In this document: positions 1 through 9,119 of the stretch, in pieces
Layout: every line of letters begins with the position of its first letter
Numbering within the stretch: the stretch's first letter is position 1
From: Anaerobutyricum hallii DSM 3353
Lineage (GTDB): Bacteria > Bacillota > Clostridia > Lachnospirales > Lachnospiraceae
Direction: 5' to 3'
Assembly (NCBI RefSeq): GCF_000173975.1
Contig: NZ_ACEP01000097.1
Span: 1 to 32,913 of the forward strand
Length of the DNA: 32,913 nt
Translations under genes and position numbers: made by a program
The notes under the pieces: model-generated
Told to the model about the DNA's origin: nothing
What the model saw: only the letters and a program-made list of their open reading frames with translations
The model's database searches: none

Positions 1-97
1 AGCGGAAAGATTTGGGGAAGAAGTCAGGAGAGATAGAAATAATCCGGGAAGTTAAATATTTCAGGATTGACACACGATTAATAAGAAAAAAGAGTAT

Positions 98-123
98 ATT
101 ATCGGTGTACTATTACCGATAAT
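98..123. promoter_or_regulatory. 9-bp perfect inverted repeat (possible operator)
   Basis: ATTATCGGT at 98-106 is the exact reverse complement of ACCGATAAT at 115-123, with an 8-nt loop. No T-run follows on either strand, so an operator fits better than a terminator. A TTGACA at 67-72 lies upstream, but its distance to TATATT (95-100) is 22 bp, too long for a normal promoter. Function is unknown. Confidence 0.3.
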
Positions 124-235
124 CCGTTCTCAGCAAAAATATCATATATTCATCTGTTTTGATGTGTTTTCAGCGTACTACAACAATAATTCGAGTCAAT
201 CCTTCAAAAAACAACTCCACAGAAAGCCAAAACCT

Positions 236-446
236 TCTGGAGATTCTCCAAATCCCTCCAGCAATAAATAGAATTTCCCTCCCCAGCCAAAGCACAGCCC
301 CCGAAGAGAGTCTAGCCCCTATATTTGTGGCCTCGGAGCAAGGTTTGGATACGAGCGTGTATAAGCGAGTATTCAAACCGCCGCGACTAAAGTCACAAAT
401 ATAGGGGCTAGACTCTCTTCGGGGGCGTCTCTTTGCCTGCGGCAAA
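236..446. repeat. Composite structured repeat with 33-bp perfect palindrome arms (copy A)
   Basis: Arms at 297-329 and 394-426 are perfectly complementary over 33 bp. Nested inside is a second hairpin made of GGTTTGGATAC and GTATTCAAACC. Outside the arms are fixed boxes: AGCCAAAGCACA on the left and GTCTCTTTGCCTGCGGCAAA on the right. The same right box recurs at 27374, 29437 and, inverted, at 32876. The inner module recurs at 2195 and 32663. The arm sequence differs between copies yet stays self-complementary, which points to conserved structure. It could be a bidirectional terminator, a REP/MITE-like element or a structured RNA. Confidence 0.75.
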
Positions 447-511
447 TTCCTATTTTCTTATTTCCTTGTCTGTGCTATACTCTGTTAAAATAGAAAGGAG
501 AATAAATTTCT

Positions 512-2167
512 ATGAAAAAGAAACAAAAACATCATTTCACGGGGAAGAAATGGATTGCAGCGCTCGTCGTTGTTGTTCTGATTCTTGCAGCAATTTACTA
601 TTATATCGCTCTTCCCGCAATAAACATCCATAATCCAGAGTTGTGGAAGTTTGTATTATTTTTAGCAGTGATTATTTTTGCACTATATGCCCTTCCAAAG
701 ACAACATTTACCGGTGACCGGAGACATCCTGTCAATTTCAGTGGCAATTATAAGACAAAGACATTCAAGTTTTTGGCTTCTCTTGTTGTTGTCATTGCCG
801 CCGCTTATTTTGTCGGCACGCTTTTATCTTCTCCTGTTATTAATGCTTCCAAATATCAGAAGCTGATGAAGATAGAAAAAAGTGAATTTACAAAGGATAT
901 TGACCAGATTTCTTACGACCAGATTCCTCTGCTTGATAAGTCTTCCGCAGAAATTCTTGGAGAACGTAAGATGGGAAGTCTTGTAGACCTTGCTTCTCAG
1001 TTTGAAGTTGCAGATGAATACAGTCAGATTAATTATAAAAATAATCCGGTTCGTGTGACTCCTCTCCGCTATGCGGATCTGGTAAAATGGTTTACTAATA
1101 AAAAAGCGGGTATTCCTGCCTATATCAAAATTGATATGGCAACACAGCAGACAGAACTTGTCCGCTTAAAAGAAGGAATGAAGTATACTCCTTATGACCA
1201 TTTTGGACGTTATCTTTACCGCCACCTTCGTTTCAAATATCCGACCTATATGTTTGATGACATTAATTTCGAAATTAACGAAGAAGGTACCCCTTACTGG
1301 GTATGCAGCGTAAAGAAATATAACATCGGTCTTTTCGGCGGTCAGACCATCGGACGCGTTGTCTTATGTAATGCCATCACCGGCGAATGTAAAGACTACA
1401 AAGTCGAAGACACTCCAAAATGGGTTGACCGTGTATACTCTGCCGATATGCTTGTAAATCTCTACAACTACTACGGCACATTAAAACATGGATTTATCAA
1501 CAGTATTCTCGGTCAGAAAGACTGTCTGACCACAACAAATGGTTACAATTACCTTGCCATCAACGATGATGTGTGGGTATACACTGGTGTCACTTCTATC
1601 ACAAGTGATCAGTCTAACGTAGGCTTCGTTCTTATGAACCAGCGTACTATGGAAACAAAATATTACGAAATTGAGGGAGCCATCGAAGATTCCGCCATGA
1701 CTTCCGCAGAAGGAAAAGTACAGAACTTAGGCTATAAGGCAACATTCCCACTTCTCCTGAATATTGATGCGGAACCAACTTATTTCATGGCATTAAAAGA
1801 TGCCTCCGGCCTCGTCAAAAAGTACGCAATGGTAAATGTACACAATTACCAAATCGTAGCAACCGGTGACACAGTAAATGACTGCGAAGCTTCCTATCGT
1901 TCCCTCATCCAGTCAAATGGCATGGGTTCTGATGAAGAAAGTAAAAAAGCTTCCACTAAAACAACAGCCGGCACTATCAAAAAGATTGCTCAGGCAGTTA
2001 TTGACGGAAGCTCCCATTATTATATTGTGTTAAATGATTCTGATACGATTTATGATGTGGATATATCCAAATATTTGGATGCAATATTGCTGGAAGAAGG
2101 AGATAAAGTAACCATAGAATACACCGAAGGCAATCCTTCCACAGTAAATAAAATATCTAAATCCTGA
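512..2167 (+). CDS. Membrane-anchored protein of unknown function (551 aa)
   Basis: I do not recognise a named family. The N-terminus is basic (MKKKQKHH) and is followed by three hydrophobic segments at about residues 14-34, 45-61 and 87-104. The remaining 440 residues are soluble and probably sit outside the membrane. This part is rich in Tyr, Asp and Asn and includes GRYLYRHLRFKYPTYMFDD near residue 225, with an OB-like acidic tail at the C-terminus. A GAAAGGAG ribosome binding site precedes the ATG. The gene stands alone, with inverted copies of one palindromic element on both sides (297-426 and 2195-2294). The downstream copy lies between this gene and a convergent gene, so it probably ends both transcripts. 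A cell-envelope or regulatory role is possible but is not shown by the sequence. Confidence 0.85.
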   Translation: MKKKQKHHFTGKKWIAALVVVVLILAAIYYYIALPAINIHNPELWKFVLFLAVIIFALYALPKTTFTGDRRHPVNFSGNYKTKTFKFLASLVVVIAAAYFVGTLLSSPVINASKYQKLMKIEKSEFTKDIDQISYDQIPLLDKSSAEILGERKMGSLVDLASQFEVADEYSQINYKNNPVRVTPLRYADLVKWFTNKKAGIPAYIKIDMATQQTELVRLKEGMKYTPYDHFGRYLYRHLRFKYPTYMFDDINFEINEEGTPYWVCSVKKYNIGLFGGQTIGRVVLCNAITGECKDYKVEDTPKWVDRVYSADMLVNLYNYYGTLKHGFINSILGQKDCLTTTNGYNYLAINDDVWVYTGVTSITSDQSNVGFVLMNQRTMETKYYEIEGAIEDSAMTSAEGKVQNLGYKATFPLLLNIDAEPTYFMALKDASGLVKKYAMVNVHNYQIVATGDTVNDCEASYRSLIQSNGMGSDEESKKASTKTTAGTIKKIAQAVIDGSSHYYIVLNDSDTIYDVDISKYLDAILLEEGDKVTIEYTEGNPSTVNKISKS

Positions 2168-2194
2168 TTCAAATGAGACGCTCTCAGTAAATAA

Positions 2195-2294
2195 AAATAA
2201 CCTATATTTGTGACTTTAGTCGCTGCAGTTTGAATACTCGCTTACACACGCTCGTATCCAAACCTTGCTCCGAGGCCACAAATATAGGTTATTT
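2195..2294. terminator. Palindromic element copy B, probable bidirectional terminator
   Basis: Arms of 18 bp (2195-2212 and 2277-2294; AAATAACCTATATTTGTG and its exact complement) enclose a core nearly identical to the reverse complement of the core at 330-393. It sits between the convergent ends of the 551-aa gene (2167) and the giant secreted protein (2443), and A/T runs follow the arms on both sides. This is what a bidirectional terminator would look like. The rest of 2168-2442 shows nothing recognisable. Confidence 0.65.
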
Positions 2295-2442
2295 CCTTTT
2301 CTGACTTCGTCTGTCAGTTCTCCCGACCCTGCAAATCAAAATCCAAGTTTGTTAAAGTAAACAGTAAAGAGAATCTAATTTTTAGATGTCTGATAATATA
2401 CGAATATCGTTGCTATTTTATCCATACATTATTTTTCATCTA

Positions 2443-5400
2443 TTATTTTTTCACAAACTTACATTTTCCGAGTCCATACGTAGATAAGAGTTTCTTATAA
2501 ACTTTATATTTGCTCTTTGGAACGTACACTTTCGCATGGTTCACACAAATAAATACATGTGGGTCTTTCAAAGTCTTTAATTTTTTCCCTTTGAAAACTA
2601 TCTTTGTAATCTTTTTGTTATTACAAAATGCATGGGCACCAAAGAAGGAAACATTCTTTCCAACTGTAAGCTTTTTCATGTTCGCACATCGATAAAATGC
2701 TTTGTGGCAAATCTTTTCTACAGAATCTGGTATGATGACTGTTTTAATCTTTTTGTTTGCTTCAAATGCTCTCGTTCCAACAGAAGTTACATTATACTTA
2801 ATTCCGTTCCATGCTATACTCTTTGGAAATGTGACGTTCTTTGCTCTGCGTCCTTTGATAAAACCAGCCACTTCCATCTGACCAGTTCCGTCTACGCTGG
2901 AATCTGTCACTTTATAGCGATAGATTCCACTTGAAATCACGTCACCCTGACGAAGTCCTACTAATACATTACAAGATGCTTTCTTTCCACTCTCTGTTGT
3001 AACAGTAATTACTGCTTTTCCCGGAGCTGCTGCGCTAACATTTCCATTCTTATCGACGGAGGCAATCCTTCGGGCTGTACTACTCCAGCTTAACTTATCT
3101 GTGCTATTAGATGGAGATACGATAGCTTTTAGAACTTCTCTGTTCTTTGGAGCAATTACCAGATTATTTTTATTGAGTTTCACGCCAGTTGCTGGAATTT
3201 TATTACTTACAGTAATCTTTCCTGTCGGTTCATCCATATAAGTATCTTTGATTGCATATTTTACTGTATATACTACATCTGACTTTCCACCAATGTTCGA
3301 TGGAATATCAAGTGTGGCACTCTGACTGTCTGCATTTCCACTGGTACCAGCTTCCGTAATCAATCTGCCATCTGCATCAAACAATCCAGCCTTCATGTTA
3401 TCTTCCAGACATTTTCCTTCTAAAGTGATTGTGTTTGCTCCTGCAGTAGCAATCATCTTTTCTGTGTTCTTTAAGACCTCTACTTTCGGGCCTACCCAGA
3501 TTTTTACGCTGGAAATGATAGTATTACCATTCTCATCCTGCATCTCATTGGTTGTACTGCTATTTACAGCCATTGCAGAAATTGTAATATAGCCATATTC
3601 ATCATATGTCTGAAGAATATTCTTCGCTGTATCAAGCTTGCAATTTATTCCATTGGCATCTAATGAGAAAATAACTTTAGCAGGATATGCTTTTAAATCT
3701 TCCTCACTATATATTTCACCTAACTCATCATAGCAAGTTGCTTTCAGTGCCGTTAAATCCAAAGTACTGTTAAATGGAATGGCCTCCGGTACTTCTTCTA
3801 ACGTAATCTTCTGGAGCGAACGTACTCTAGGAACGCTTAATTCTACTTCATTACTTACCACATTCTGATTCAGCTTATTCGTTGCGCTGACTGCAATATT
3901 CGCTTTCTTGCCTGCTTCTACTGCTGCGATAACTTTATTGTTCTCAAAACGGAACGCTTTTTCATTATCCGAATTCCATGTAATGTCTACTTCATCCAGT
4001 CCATATTCCTCTCCATACTGGTCAAGACCTTTTACAGTGAAGTATTCATCGACATAAGCATTCTCTCCGTTTTTCAATGTACTTTCTGCATCTTTCTTCT
4101 CTAACTGAAGGGTATCCAGTACAGGCTTTTGTCTTACAGTTAAAGTAAACTGTACTGCCTGTGCTTCTATTCCATTCTTATTAGTAAACGTTCCCGTCAA
4201 AATAACATTGCCAGTTTCTCCATAGCCAAGTGTTCCCTCCGCTACAGATAACGTCTTTTTAGCTGCACTAAAAGATGCCTGTGTACTCTTAATCGTTCCT
4301 TTATCTGTCAATTTCCACTGAATTCTGTCAATTTCTTTCTGCGAAAGAATATATGCCTCTCCATTCTGATCTTTTGCTGTAAAGTTTACTTTCGTAAGAT
4401 CATACTCTTCTCCTTCTCTTACTACTGCCGAATCACCGGTATATAATTCCTTCACATATGGTTTGGTAACAATGGCAAAGTCTATTACATTCGATTCTAT
4501 CTTTGCATCATCTTTGCCTACGATTAACTGAAGCGTATCAGAACCTTTTACAAGACCAAGTAAAGTATCTCCTGTAACTTTAGAATACTTTCCGCCTGTC
4601 AGCCATTTGTATTCCTCTTTTGTCCAGTCATACTCGTCTCCATACTGATCAAGTGCAGTTACTTTTACATCTTCTTTTAAATCGCTGGAATAAGAATCTC
4701 CAATACCGATTCCGTCTTTTTCAATATCTGTCTCAATATTAAGTGAAGTCAGCTTCCTTGTCGGTTTTACTACCAGTTCTAATACATTAGATTCTGCATA
4801 TACCGCTCTGCCTTTTCTTGCTCTTGCCTGAATCTTATAGGTTCCTGCCTTATCTATTGGAAGTTTATTCGCTACCAGATAATCAGAGAAACTGTCTTCT
4901 GCTTTTTCTCCTGAAAAATCAATATGCCATTTTACATCAGAAAGATCATTCCATTCGCCATCATACTGGTCAAATGCTTTTACTGTAAGTTTGGATAAAT
5001 CAATAATGTCAGGAGTTCCTTTGTCTTTGAAAATAAAGCTTTCTAATGTAGCTGGTTTTGTATCATCAGAGATCTTAAGCGTTGTCAGCGCTTTTTCTGG
5101 AAGTGCTTTTACACTAATCCATTCTGAATGTTTGCCTCGGTAGGTTGCCCGAATCTGATAGGTTCCTTCCTTTGTAAAAGATACCCGGTTATTCTCAAGC
5201 TTGATTCCATCTTCTTCGTCAAGTCTTGCTTCCCATACGATAGGTGCACCGGAAATCTTCTTATCTGTACTGTCTACTGCATATCCCTTAATGTCTTCGT
5301 TACCAATCAGATTGACAGGTTCCTCACCAACATATATTGTCGTAGTTCCCTCTGCCTGAACACTTCCGTCAAATGGTTTTGCTGTAACATTTACCTTAAT

Positions 5401-7935
5401 TTTTGCTGTTGCGTCAAGGCCTGCATTCGTAGCTGGTTGTTCATTCTCAAGACTGGTATATGTAGTATCATCATTAATCATATACTTAAGATACAGGGTT
5501 CCTTCTTCGTCTCCTGCTGTCAGAATCGCTTCACCGTTTGCTTTTTCCTCTGTAAGAGATGCAATATTACTGCCTGTCAGTTCCTTACCATTCTGATCAA
5601 TAAGTATCCAATGGCCCTTATTCTGGTCAAATCCATAATACTCTACATCATTCTTGTTACTGCCTTTCAAGGTAACTGTACTAAGATCAAACGTATCTCC
5701 ACTAATCATATTCAATGTCTTCACGCCATTTGTGACACTGATTTTCTTTAATGGATATAATGGTACAATTTCCTTAATATTTGAATTCATACTTACTGTA
5801 TCATAATTAAGTACACCACCTGTGACGGACATCGGACAATGTGTTGACAGCCAGGAAACCTTATTTATAAGACTGTTGTTTGTTCCAGCTGCTGCTCTTT
5901 GTGCAGTATTGGCAGACTGTTTTACGGCCTTATTTGCTTTCTGATTACTATTGGCACGCTGTCCTGTTGTTCCACTTTCTGGTGCATTTTCCGTATAGTA
6001 GAAATTCACGCTGTTCAGCGCATCAAGTTCTTCCTGAGATACGCCCTGTTCCGCTAATGACTTCTTTTCTTCCTCACCAATTGGCTGAATCCATTTGTTA
6101 TAAGTATCTCCATTCGCATTATAATTTATGTCATTATCTACTTCTTCACCATTACTATCCTTCACAGTTTTGTCATATATCGTATACTTCTTTGTATTTT
6201 GTGTCATCGTTGAAGGAACTTCTATTAATGATTCATAGCCAATCGGATATTCTGTTCCAGAAGGTTCGGATGAAAAAGTATGCTGAATTACACCGTCCTC
6301 ATCTACAAGAATTCTATTTAGTGTAACTTTCGTCTTTTCATCTGTAAGTTCTTCTTCCTTAATCGTTCCGTTTAAAATATCTTTCCATTCCAGTTTCTCT
6401 AATTTATCTGCCGGATTTCCATCAGACCGTTTCTTTGTCCATCCATAAGTCTGTCCATATGCCTGCTCGTAATTTGGTGTCGCGGTATATCTTACTGCAC
6501 GGTTATAAAGATTATCCATTGCTGTCGTTCCGCCTTTTTCAGACTCAGAACCAAAAATTGTGCTGAAATGGCTCTGACGATAGCCTGCCGTAGAGAATGA
6601 TTGTATTTTCATATTATCATCATATACAGTACCTGATAAAGAGAAAACCGCTACTTTATAAGTAATCGCCACCGGACAGTCATATCCAAGCTGCACATTT
6701 GTTACTGCCTTAGAAGATTCCATTCCAACCGCTGTCTGTGCCGGAAGTGACATGCTGGAAGAAATCGTATTCTCGGAAGTCTCACTATATTCTTTTGTTT
6801 CAGAATATGCTGTGGATAATGCCTGCTCACAGGTCACCTCCATTTTTAAAGTCTGCTCCACCTCTGCAATCAGCGGAATCTCTCCGGAAAGTGTTGTTTC
6901 TGAGCCAATCATCTCACTGTAAGAATAACTTTTTCCTGTCTCTAACGTATTAGAAGTCGTCAGGGAATTCGACTGTTTAAATTCCATTCCAATATCTGCT
7001 TCCTCTTTCGACTCATTCTTATAATAACTCAATTTAGGATTCGAGTTGGCATTTGTCTTATAAGTGACACCCGCAGCCTGTCCATTTACTGCTTCTTTTA
7101 AAGAATCATACTTCTGTGCCTTTGTAATATACTCTAACCCTTCTCCGGCAATTACCGATAATTTGAAATCATAAAAAGCCAGTCCAAAAGTGTTATAACA
7201 AAATCTTGGTGTGGATCCTACACGGTCCACGCAAGTTACAAGCGAATATAAAACATCCTGCGTTGTGTCATCATCAATCTGCTTTAACGCAGCATCCTGG
7301 CCTTCTGTACTGTTAAGAATGCTGCTTCCACTAACCTTTCGATTAATTCCGGAAGCAATCTCTTCTGCTGCCTGCTGACGAACACTCTTTAAATTCTTAG
7401 CATAAGCAAGTCCTGTCCAATAGGTATTATCTTTTCCACTCTTTCTATCACTCTTAGGTTCTTTTTGTGATAGTGCATAAGCAACATCAGCATAACCATT
7501 TCTTGTACGGTTTTCTTCCCCAGTAAAGTTCTTAGCAAAACCTCCACCTGCATTCACAAAAGCGGCATATTTGTTATGGGTTCCATAAATCTGCTCTGCC
7601 AGAGATGCCCACTGTCCAATCAGACTGTCTGTTCCACCATCTGTTTCATTCCCACTTTGGAGTACGGCCTGTAAAAATGCAATCTGATTGTTTGGATCTA
7701 CGCGATCTGTCACACTGCCATCATGAATATCAAAATACTTCTTATCATTAATAATGACAGAGCGAATCCCTACACGATTCTTTGTTTCAGTTCCATCACC
7801 ATCATATCGATAAAGAACAGATACATTGGAAGCCGCCTGTGTTATCAGCGGAGCGGATAACCCGAATACTGCTGTTAAAGTAAGTATTGCGGCGAGGACT
7901 CTCGCTAATACATATCTTGTTTTCTGGTACTTCAT
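2443..7935 (-). CDS. Giant secreted protein: aerolysin-like segment, Ig-like modules, BspA-type LRR tail (about 1830 aa)
   Basis: A signal peptide (basic start, long hydrophobic core, QAA cleavage site near residue 35) marks it as exported. Residues about 315-440 are Ser/Thr-rich with alternating polar and apolar residues, then SLPAQTAVGM and a YDCPVAITYKV strand. This pattern resembles the ETX/MTX2 (aerolysin-like) pore-forming domain. At least five Ig-like modules of about 100 aa follow, each with a variant of ALDQYGDEYDW (near residues 988, 1095, 1185, 1305, 1404). A Big_2 module is at about 1582-1657, and BspA-like LRR_5 repeats (FEANKKIKTVIIPDSVEKI) fill the last 140 residues. There is no LPXTG or SLH anchor. 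ATG at 7935 is preferred over GTG at 7944 because AGAGGTG lies 6 nt before it. It follows a two-TM protein by 26 bp, so the two are probably co-transcribed. Function (adhesin, toxin or colonisation factor) is inferred. Confidence 0.85.
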   Translation of the reverse strand: MKYQKTRYVLARVLAAILTLTAVFGLSAPLITQAASNVSVLYRYDGDGTETKNRVGIRSVIINDKKYFDIHDGSVTDRVDPNNQIAFLQAVLQSGNETDGGTDSLIGQWASLAEQIYGTHNKYAAFVNAGGGFAKNFTGEENRTRNGYADVAYALSQKEPKSDRKSGKDNTYWTGLAYAKNLKSVRQQAAEEIASGINRKVSGSSILNSTEGQDAALKQIDDDTTQDVLYSLVTCVDRVGSTPRFCYNTFGLAFYDFKLSVIAGEGLEYITKAQKYDSLKEAVNGQAAGVTYKTNANSNPKLSYYKNESKEEADIGMEFKQSNSLTTSNTLETGKSYSYSEMIGSETTLSGEIPLIAEVEQTLKMEVTCEQALSTAYSETKEYSETSENTISSSMSLPAQTAVGMESSKAVTNVQLGYDCPVAITYKVAVFSLSGTVYDDNMKIQSFSTAGYRQSHFSTIFGSESEKGGTTAMDNLYNRAVRYTATPNYEQAYGQTYGWTKKRSDGNPADKLEKLEWKDILNGTIKEEELTDEKTKVTLNRILVDEDGVIQHTFSSEPSGTEYPIGYESLIEVPSTMTQNTKKYTIYDKTVKDSNGEEVDNDINYNANGDTYNKWIQPIGEEEKKSLAEQGVSQEELDALNSVNFYYTENAPESGTTGQRANSNQKANKAVKQSANTAQRAAAGTNNSLINKVSWLSTHCPMSVTGGVLNYDTVSMNSNIKEIVPLYPLKKISVTNGVKTLNMISGDTFDLSTVTLKGSNKNDVEYYGFDQNKGHWILIDQNGKELTGSNIASLTEEKANGEAILTAGDEEGTLYLKYMINDDTTYTSLENEQPATNAGLDATAKIKVNVTAKPFDGSVQAEGTTTIYVGEEPVNLIGNEDIKGYAVDSTDKKISGAPIVWEARLDEEDGIKLENNRVSFTKEGTYQIRATYRGKHSEWISVKALPEKALTTLKISDDTKPATLESFIFKDKGTPDIIDLSKLTVKAFDQYDGEWNDLSDVKWHIDFSGEKAEDSFSDYLVANKLPIDKAGTYKIQARARKGRAVYAESNVLELVVKPTRKLTSLNIETDIEKDGIGIGDSYSSDLKEDVKVTALDQYGDEYDWTKEEYKWLTGGKYSKVTGDTLLGLVKGSDTLQLIVGKDDAKIESNVIDFAIVTKPYVKELYTGDSAVVREGEEYDLTKVNFTAKDQNGEAYILSQKEIDRIQWKLTDKGTIKSTQASFSAAKKTLSVAEGTLGYGETGNVILTGTFTNKNGIEAQAVQFTLTVRQKPVLDTLQLEKKDAESTLKNGENAYVDEYFTVKGLDQYGEEYGLDEVDITWNSDNEKAFRFENNKVIAAVEAGKKANIAVSATNKLNQNVVSNEVELSVPRVRSLQKITLEEVPEAIPFNSTLDLTALKATCYDELGEIYSEEDLKAYPAKVIFSLDANGINCKLDTAKNILQTYDEYGYITISAMAVNSSTTNEMQDENGNTIISSVKIWVGPKVEVLKNTEKMIATAGANTITLEGKCLEDNMKAGLFDADGRLITEAGTSGNADSQSATLDIPSNIGGKSDVVYTVKYAIKDTYMDEPTGKITVSNKIPATGVKLNKNNLVIAPKNREVLKAIVSPSNSTDKLSWSSTARRIASVDKNGNVSAAAPGKAVITVTTESGKKASCNVLVGLRQGDVISSGIYRYKVTDSSVDGTGQMEVAGFIKGRRAKNVTFPKSIAWNGIKYNVTSVGTRAFEANKKIKTVIIPDSVEKICHKAFYRCANMKKLTVGKNVSFFGAHAFCNNKKITKIVFKGKKLKTLKDPHVFICVNHAKVYVPKSKYKVYKKLLSTYGLGKCKFVKK

Positions 7936-7961
7936 ACATTTCACCTCTTATTCTGCGTATC

Positions 7962-8276
7962 TCATACTTTCTTCTTTTGGTCTGATTTCTTATTCTGAAA
8001 CCAGATACATACCATCGTAAAAATCACACCTGCTACAAAAGCAGCAACGGCGATAATCACATATAAATCCGCCCCATCTCTTAGGAGAACAGAGCCGTAA
8101 CTGTCAACAACAGCAGGTACACCAGATAAATGCATCTCTTGAAACATTATCCCCATACATACTGCCAATCCGACGGAAAGGAGTGTCAAACTAAAAATGA
8201 TACATCTGTCATATCGAATACGCAGAATATGAATACGCTGATGAATCTTTTCCCTCCTAATCTCCTTTGGGTTCAT
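7962..8276 (-). CDS. Small two-TM protein (104 aa), paralogue of the 129-aa protein at 9755
   Basis: A basic N-terminus (about 22 residues) is followed by a TM segment (about 26-46), an external loop containing VVDSYGSVLLRDGADLY, a second TM segment (about 70-92) and a Lys-rich tail (KKSDQKKKV). The layout, and the ending of the second TM (AFVAGVIFT versus AFALGVSVT), match the 129-aa protein encoded 1.5 kb upstream in the same locus. GGAGGAG precedes the ATG. It ends 26 bp before the giant secreted protein and is probably its operon partner, for example as a membrane partner or chaperone. No named family is recognised. Confidence 0.75.
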   Translation of the reverse strand: MNPKEIRREKIHQRIHILRIRYDRCIIFSLTLLSVGLAVCMGIMFQEMHLSGVPAVVDSYGSVLLRDGADLYVIIAVAAFVAGVIFTMVCIWFQNKKSDQKKKV

Positions 8277-8304
8277 CTTTCTCCTCCTCTCTACTCATTT
8301 TTAC

Positions 8305-8333
8305 ATTGTACTTCTATAAAGACATAATAAAAA
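8305..8333 (-). promoter_or_regulatory. Weak candidate promoter for the 104-aa/giant-protein pair
   Basis: On the minus strand a TACAAT box (8305-8310) lies about 30 nt before the 104-aa gene. The region 17 bp upstream is only T-rich (TTTTTA), so a housekeeping -35 is poor. An ECF-type promoter read by the sigma factor of this locus is possible but not shown. Confidence 0.3.
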
Positions 8334-8411
8334 AAATCCTTTCACCTATTTAAAAAAATAAATGAAAAGATTTTAAAAAGATCTTCATGCATGCTTTGCT
8401 TATCAAATCAA

Positions 8412-8438
8412 ATACCCTGTAATTGGATCGCAGGGTAT
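8412..8438 (-). terminator. Hairpin after the PrsW-like gene
   Basis: ATACCCTG (8412-8419) and CAGGGTAT (8431-8438) are perfect complements around an 11-nt loop. On the minus strand the stem is followed by TTGATTTGAT, a weak T-rich tail. It falls in the 204-bp gap between the protease gene and the 104-aa gene, which suggests two transcription units. Confidence 0.45.
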
Positions 8439-8480
8439 ACCCGCTTCCTTTTCTTTTGTAAGATCCCAATTTTCCTGACT

Positions 8481-9119
8481 TTACTTCATATGATTTAACT
8501 TTACCATCAAATGCCATACACTCACCAGCACAATAATCATGCCCGATGGAAACAAATACCCCATCCACCTCCAAATGCCATCTGCCGAAATAAGCAGATT
8601 AAAAATTGCATGAAAAACACCACATGCGCCAAGAAGTCCAACCATTCCCGTAATTGCAATTGCCCTTTGTCTAAATATATAGGCAAGTCCAAAGCCGATA
8701 AAAATACCACATAATATATGAAGCGCTCCCGTCGAAATTCCCCGTATTAATAAAAGATCAAAATCTGCAGCCCCATTCTCTGTTAAATAACACACATTTT
8801 CAAAAGTAGCAAATCCTACCGAAATTGCAATAGCAACTCTTGGAATCTGGTCTCTCTGCGGCTCAAATATTAAAATATAAAATAATAACGGAAAAAGCTT
8901 CATTACTTCTTCACAGACCGGTGTAATTTCAATGGAGGCCTCTATTGTATCCACTCCATAATAATTCATAAAAAAACTGCTGACATATGCAGAAAGCACA
9001 CATATTCCCATTCCAATACAAACAAATAATGTATATTTACGTGCTTCTCCCTGAATAAAAATCAATGAAAGCAATAATGGAATACTAATACAAATGAAAA
9101 TATTTTCAATGTACATCAT
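8481..9119 (-). CDS. prsW: PrsW-family intramembrane metalloprotease (212 aa)
   Basis: This is a polytopic membrane protein with the PrsW (M82) signature: a Glu pair in PVCEEVMKLFP (residues 70-71), ATFENVCYL (Glu107, Asn108), His134 in GALHILCGIF and His170 in GVFHAIFN. PrsW proteins cut membrane-anchored anti-sigma factors at site 1 and so release ECF sigma factors (known for B. subtilis RsiW and C. difficile). Here the gene overlaps the preceding membrane protein by 14 nt and lies in a cluster headed by an ECF-like sigma gene. That makes control of that sigma factor, or processing of a membrane partner, a fair inference. ATG codons at 9119 and 9116 are both possible starts after GGAGGTGGGG. 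Length is typical of short PrsW proteins. Confidence 0.8.
   Translation of the reverse strand: MMYIENIFICISIPLLLSLIFIQGEARKYTLFVCIGMGICVLSAYVSSFFMNYYGVDTIEASIEITPVCEEVMKLFPLLFYILIFEPQRDQIPRVAIAISVGFATFENVCYLTENGAADFDLLLIRGISTGALHILCGIFIGFGLAYIFRQRAIAITGMVGLLGACGVFHAIFNLLISADGIWRWMGYLFPSGMIIVLVSVWHLMVKLNHMK

Larger units (their letters stand above)
1..511. other. Left-edge intergenic region
   Basis: No credible gene is seen here. The short reading frames over 159-445 lie across a long palindrome and mirror each other, so they are structure artefacts. The region holds a 9-bp inverted repeat at 98-123, the composite palindromic element at 236-446, and the ribosome binding site (GAAAGGAG) of the gene starting at 512. 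AT-rich boxes such as TATACT around 478 could be promoter parts, but no well-spaced pair is convincing. Confidence 0.6.

Noticed and set aside
67-100. TTGACA and TATATT as a promoter at the left edge
   Set aside because: Spacing is 22 bp, far from the 16-18 bp optimum.
170-445. Frames on both strands over the copy A palindrome
   Set aside because: They mirror each other because of the inverted repeat and have no protein-like content.
5128-5751. Long antisense frames inside the giant gene (also 5880-6326)
   Set aside because: No ribosome site, Cys/Phe-rich nonsense composition, and the opposite strand has clear domains.
8350-8574. 74-codon minus-strand frame overlapping the protease gene end
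   Set aside because: It overlaps the conserved PrsW frame and the terminator hairpin and has no ribosome site.
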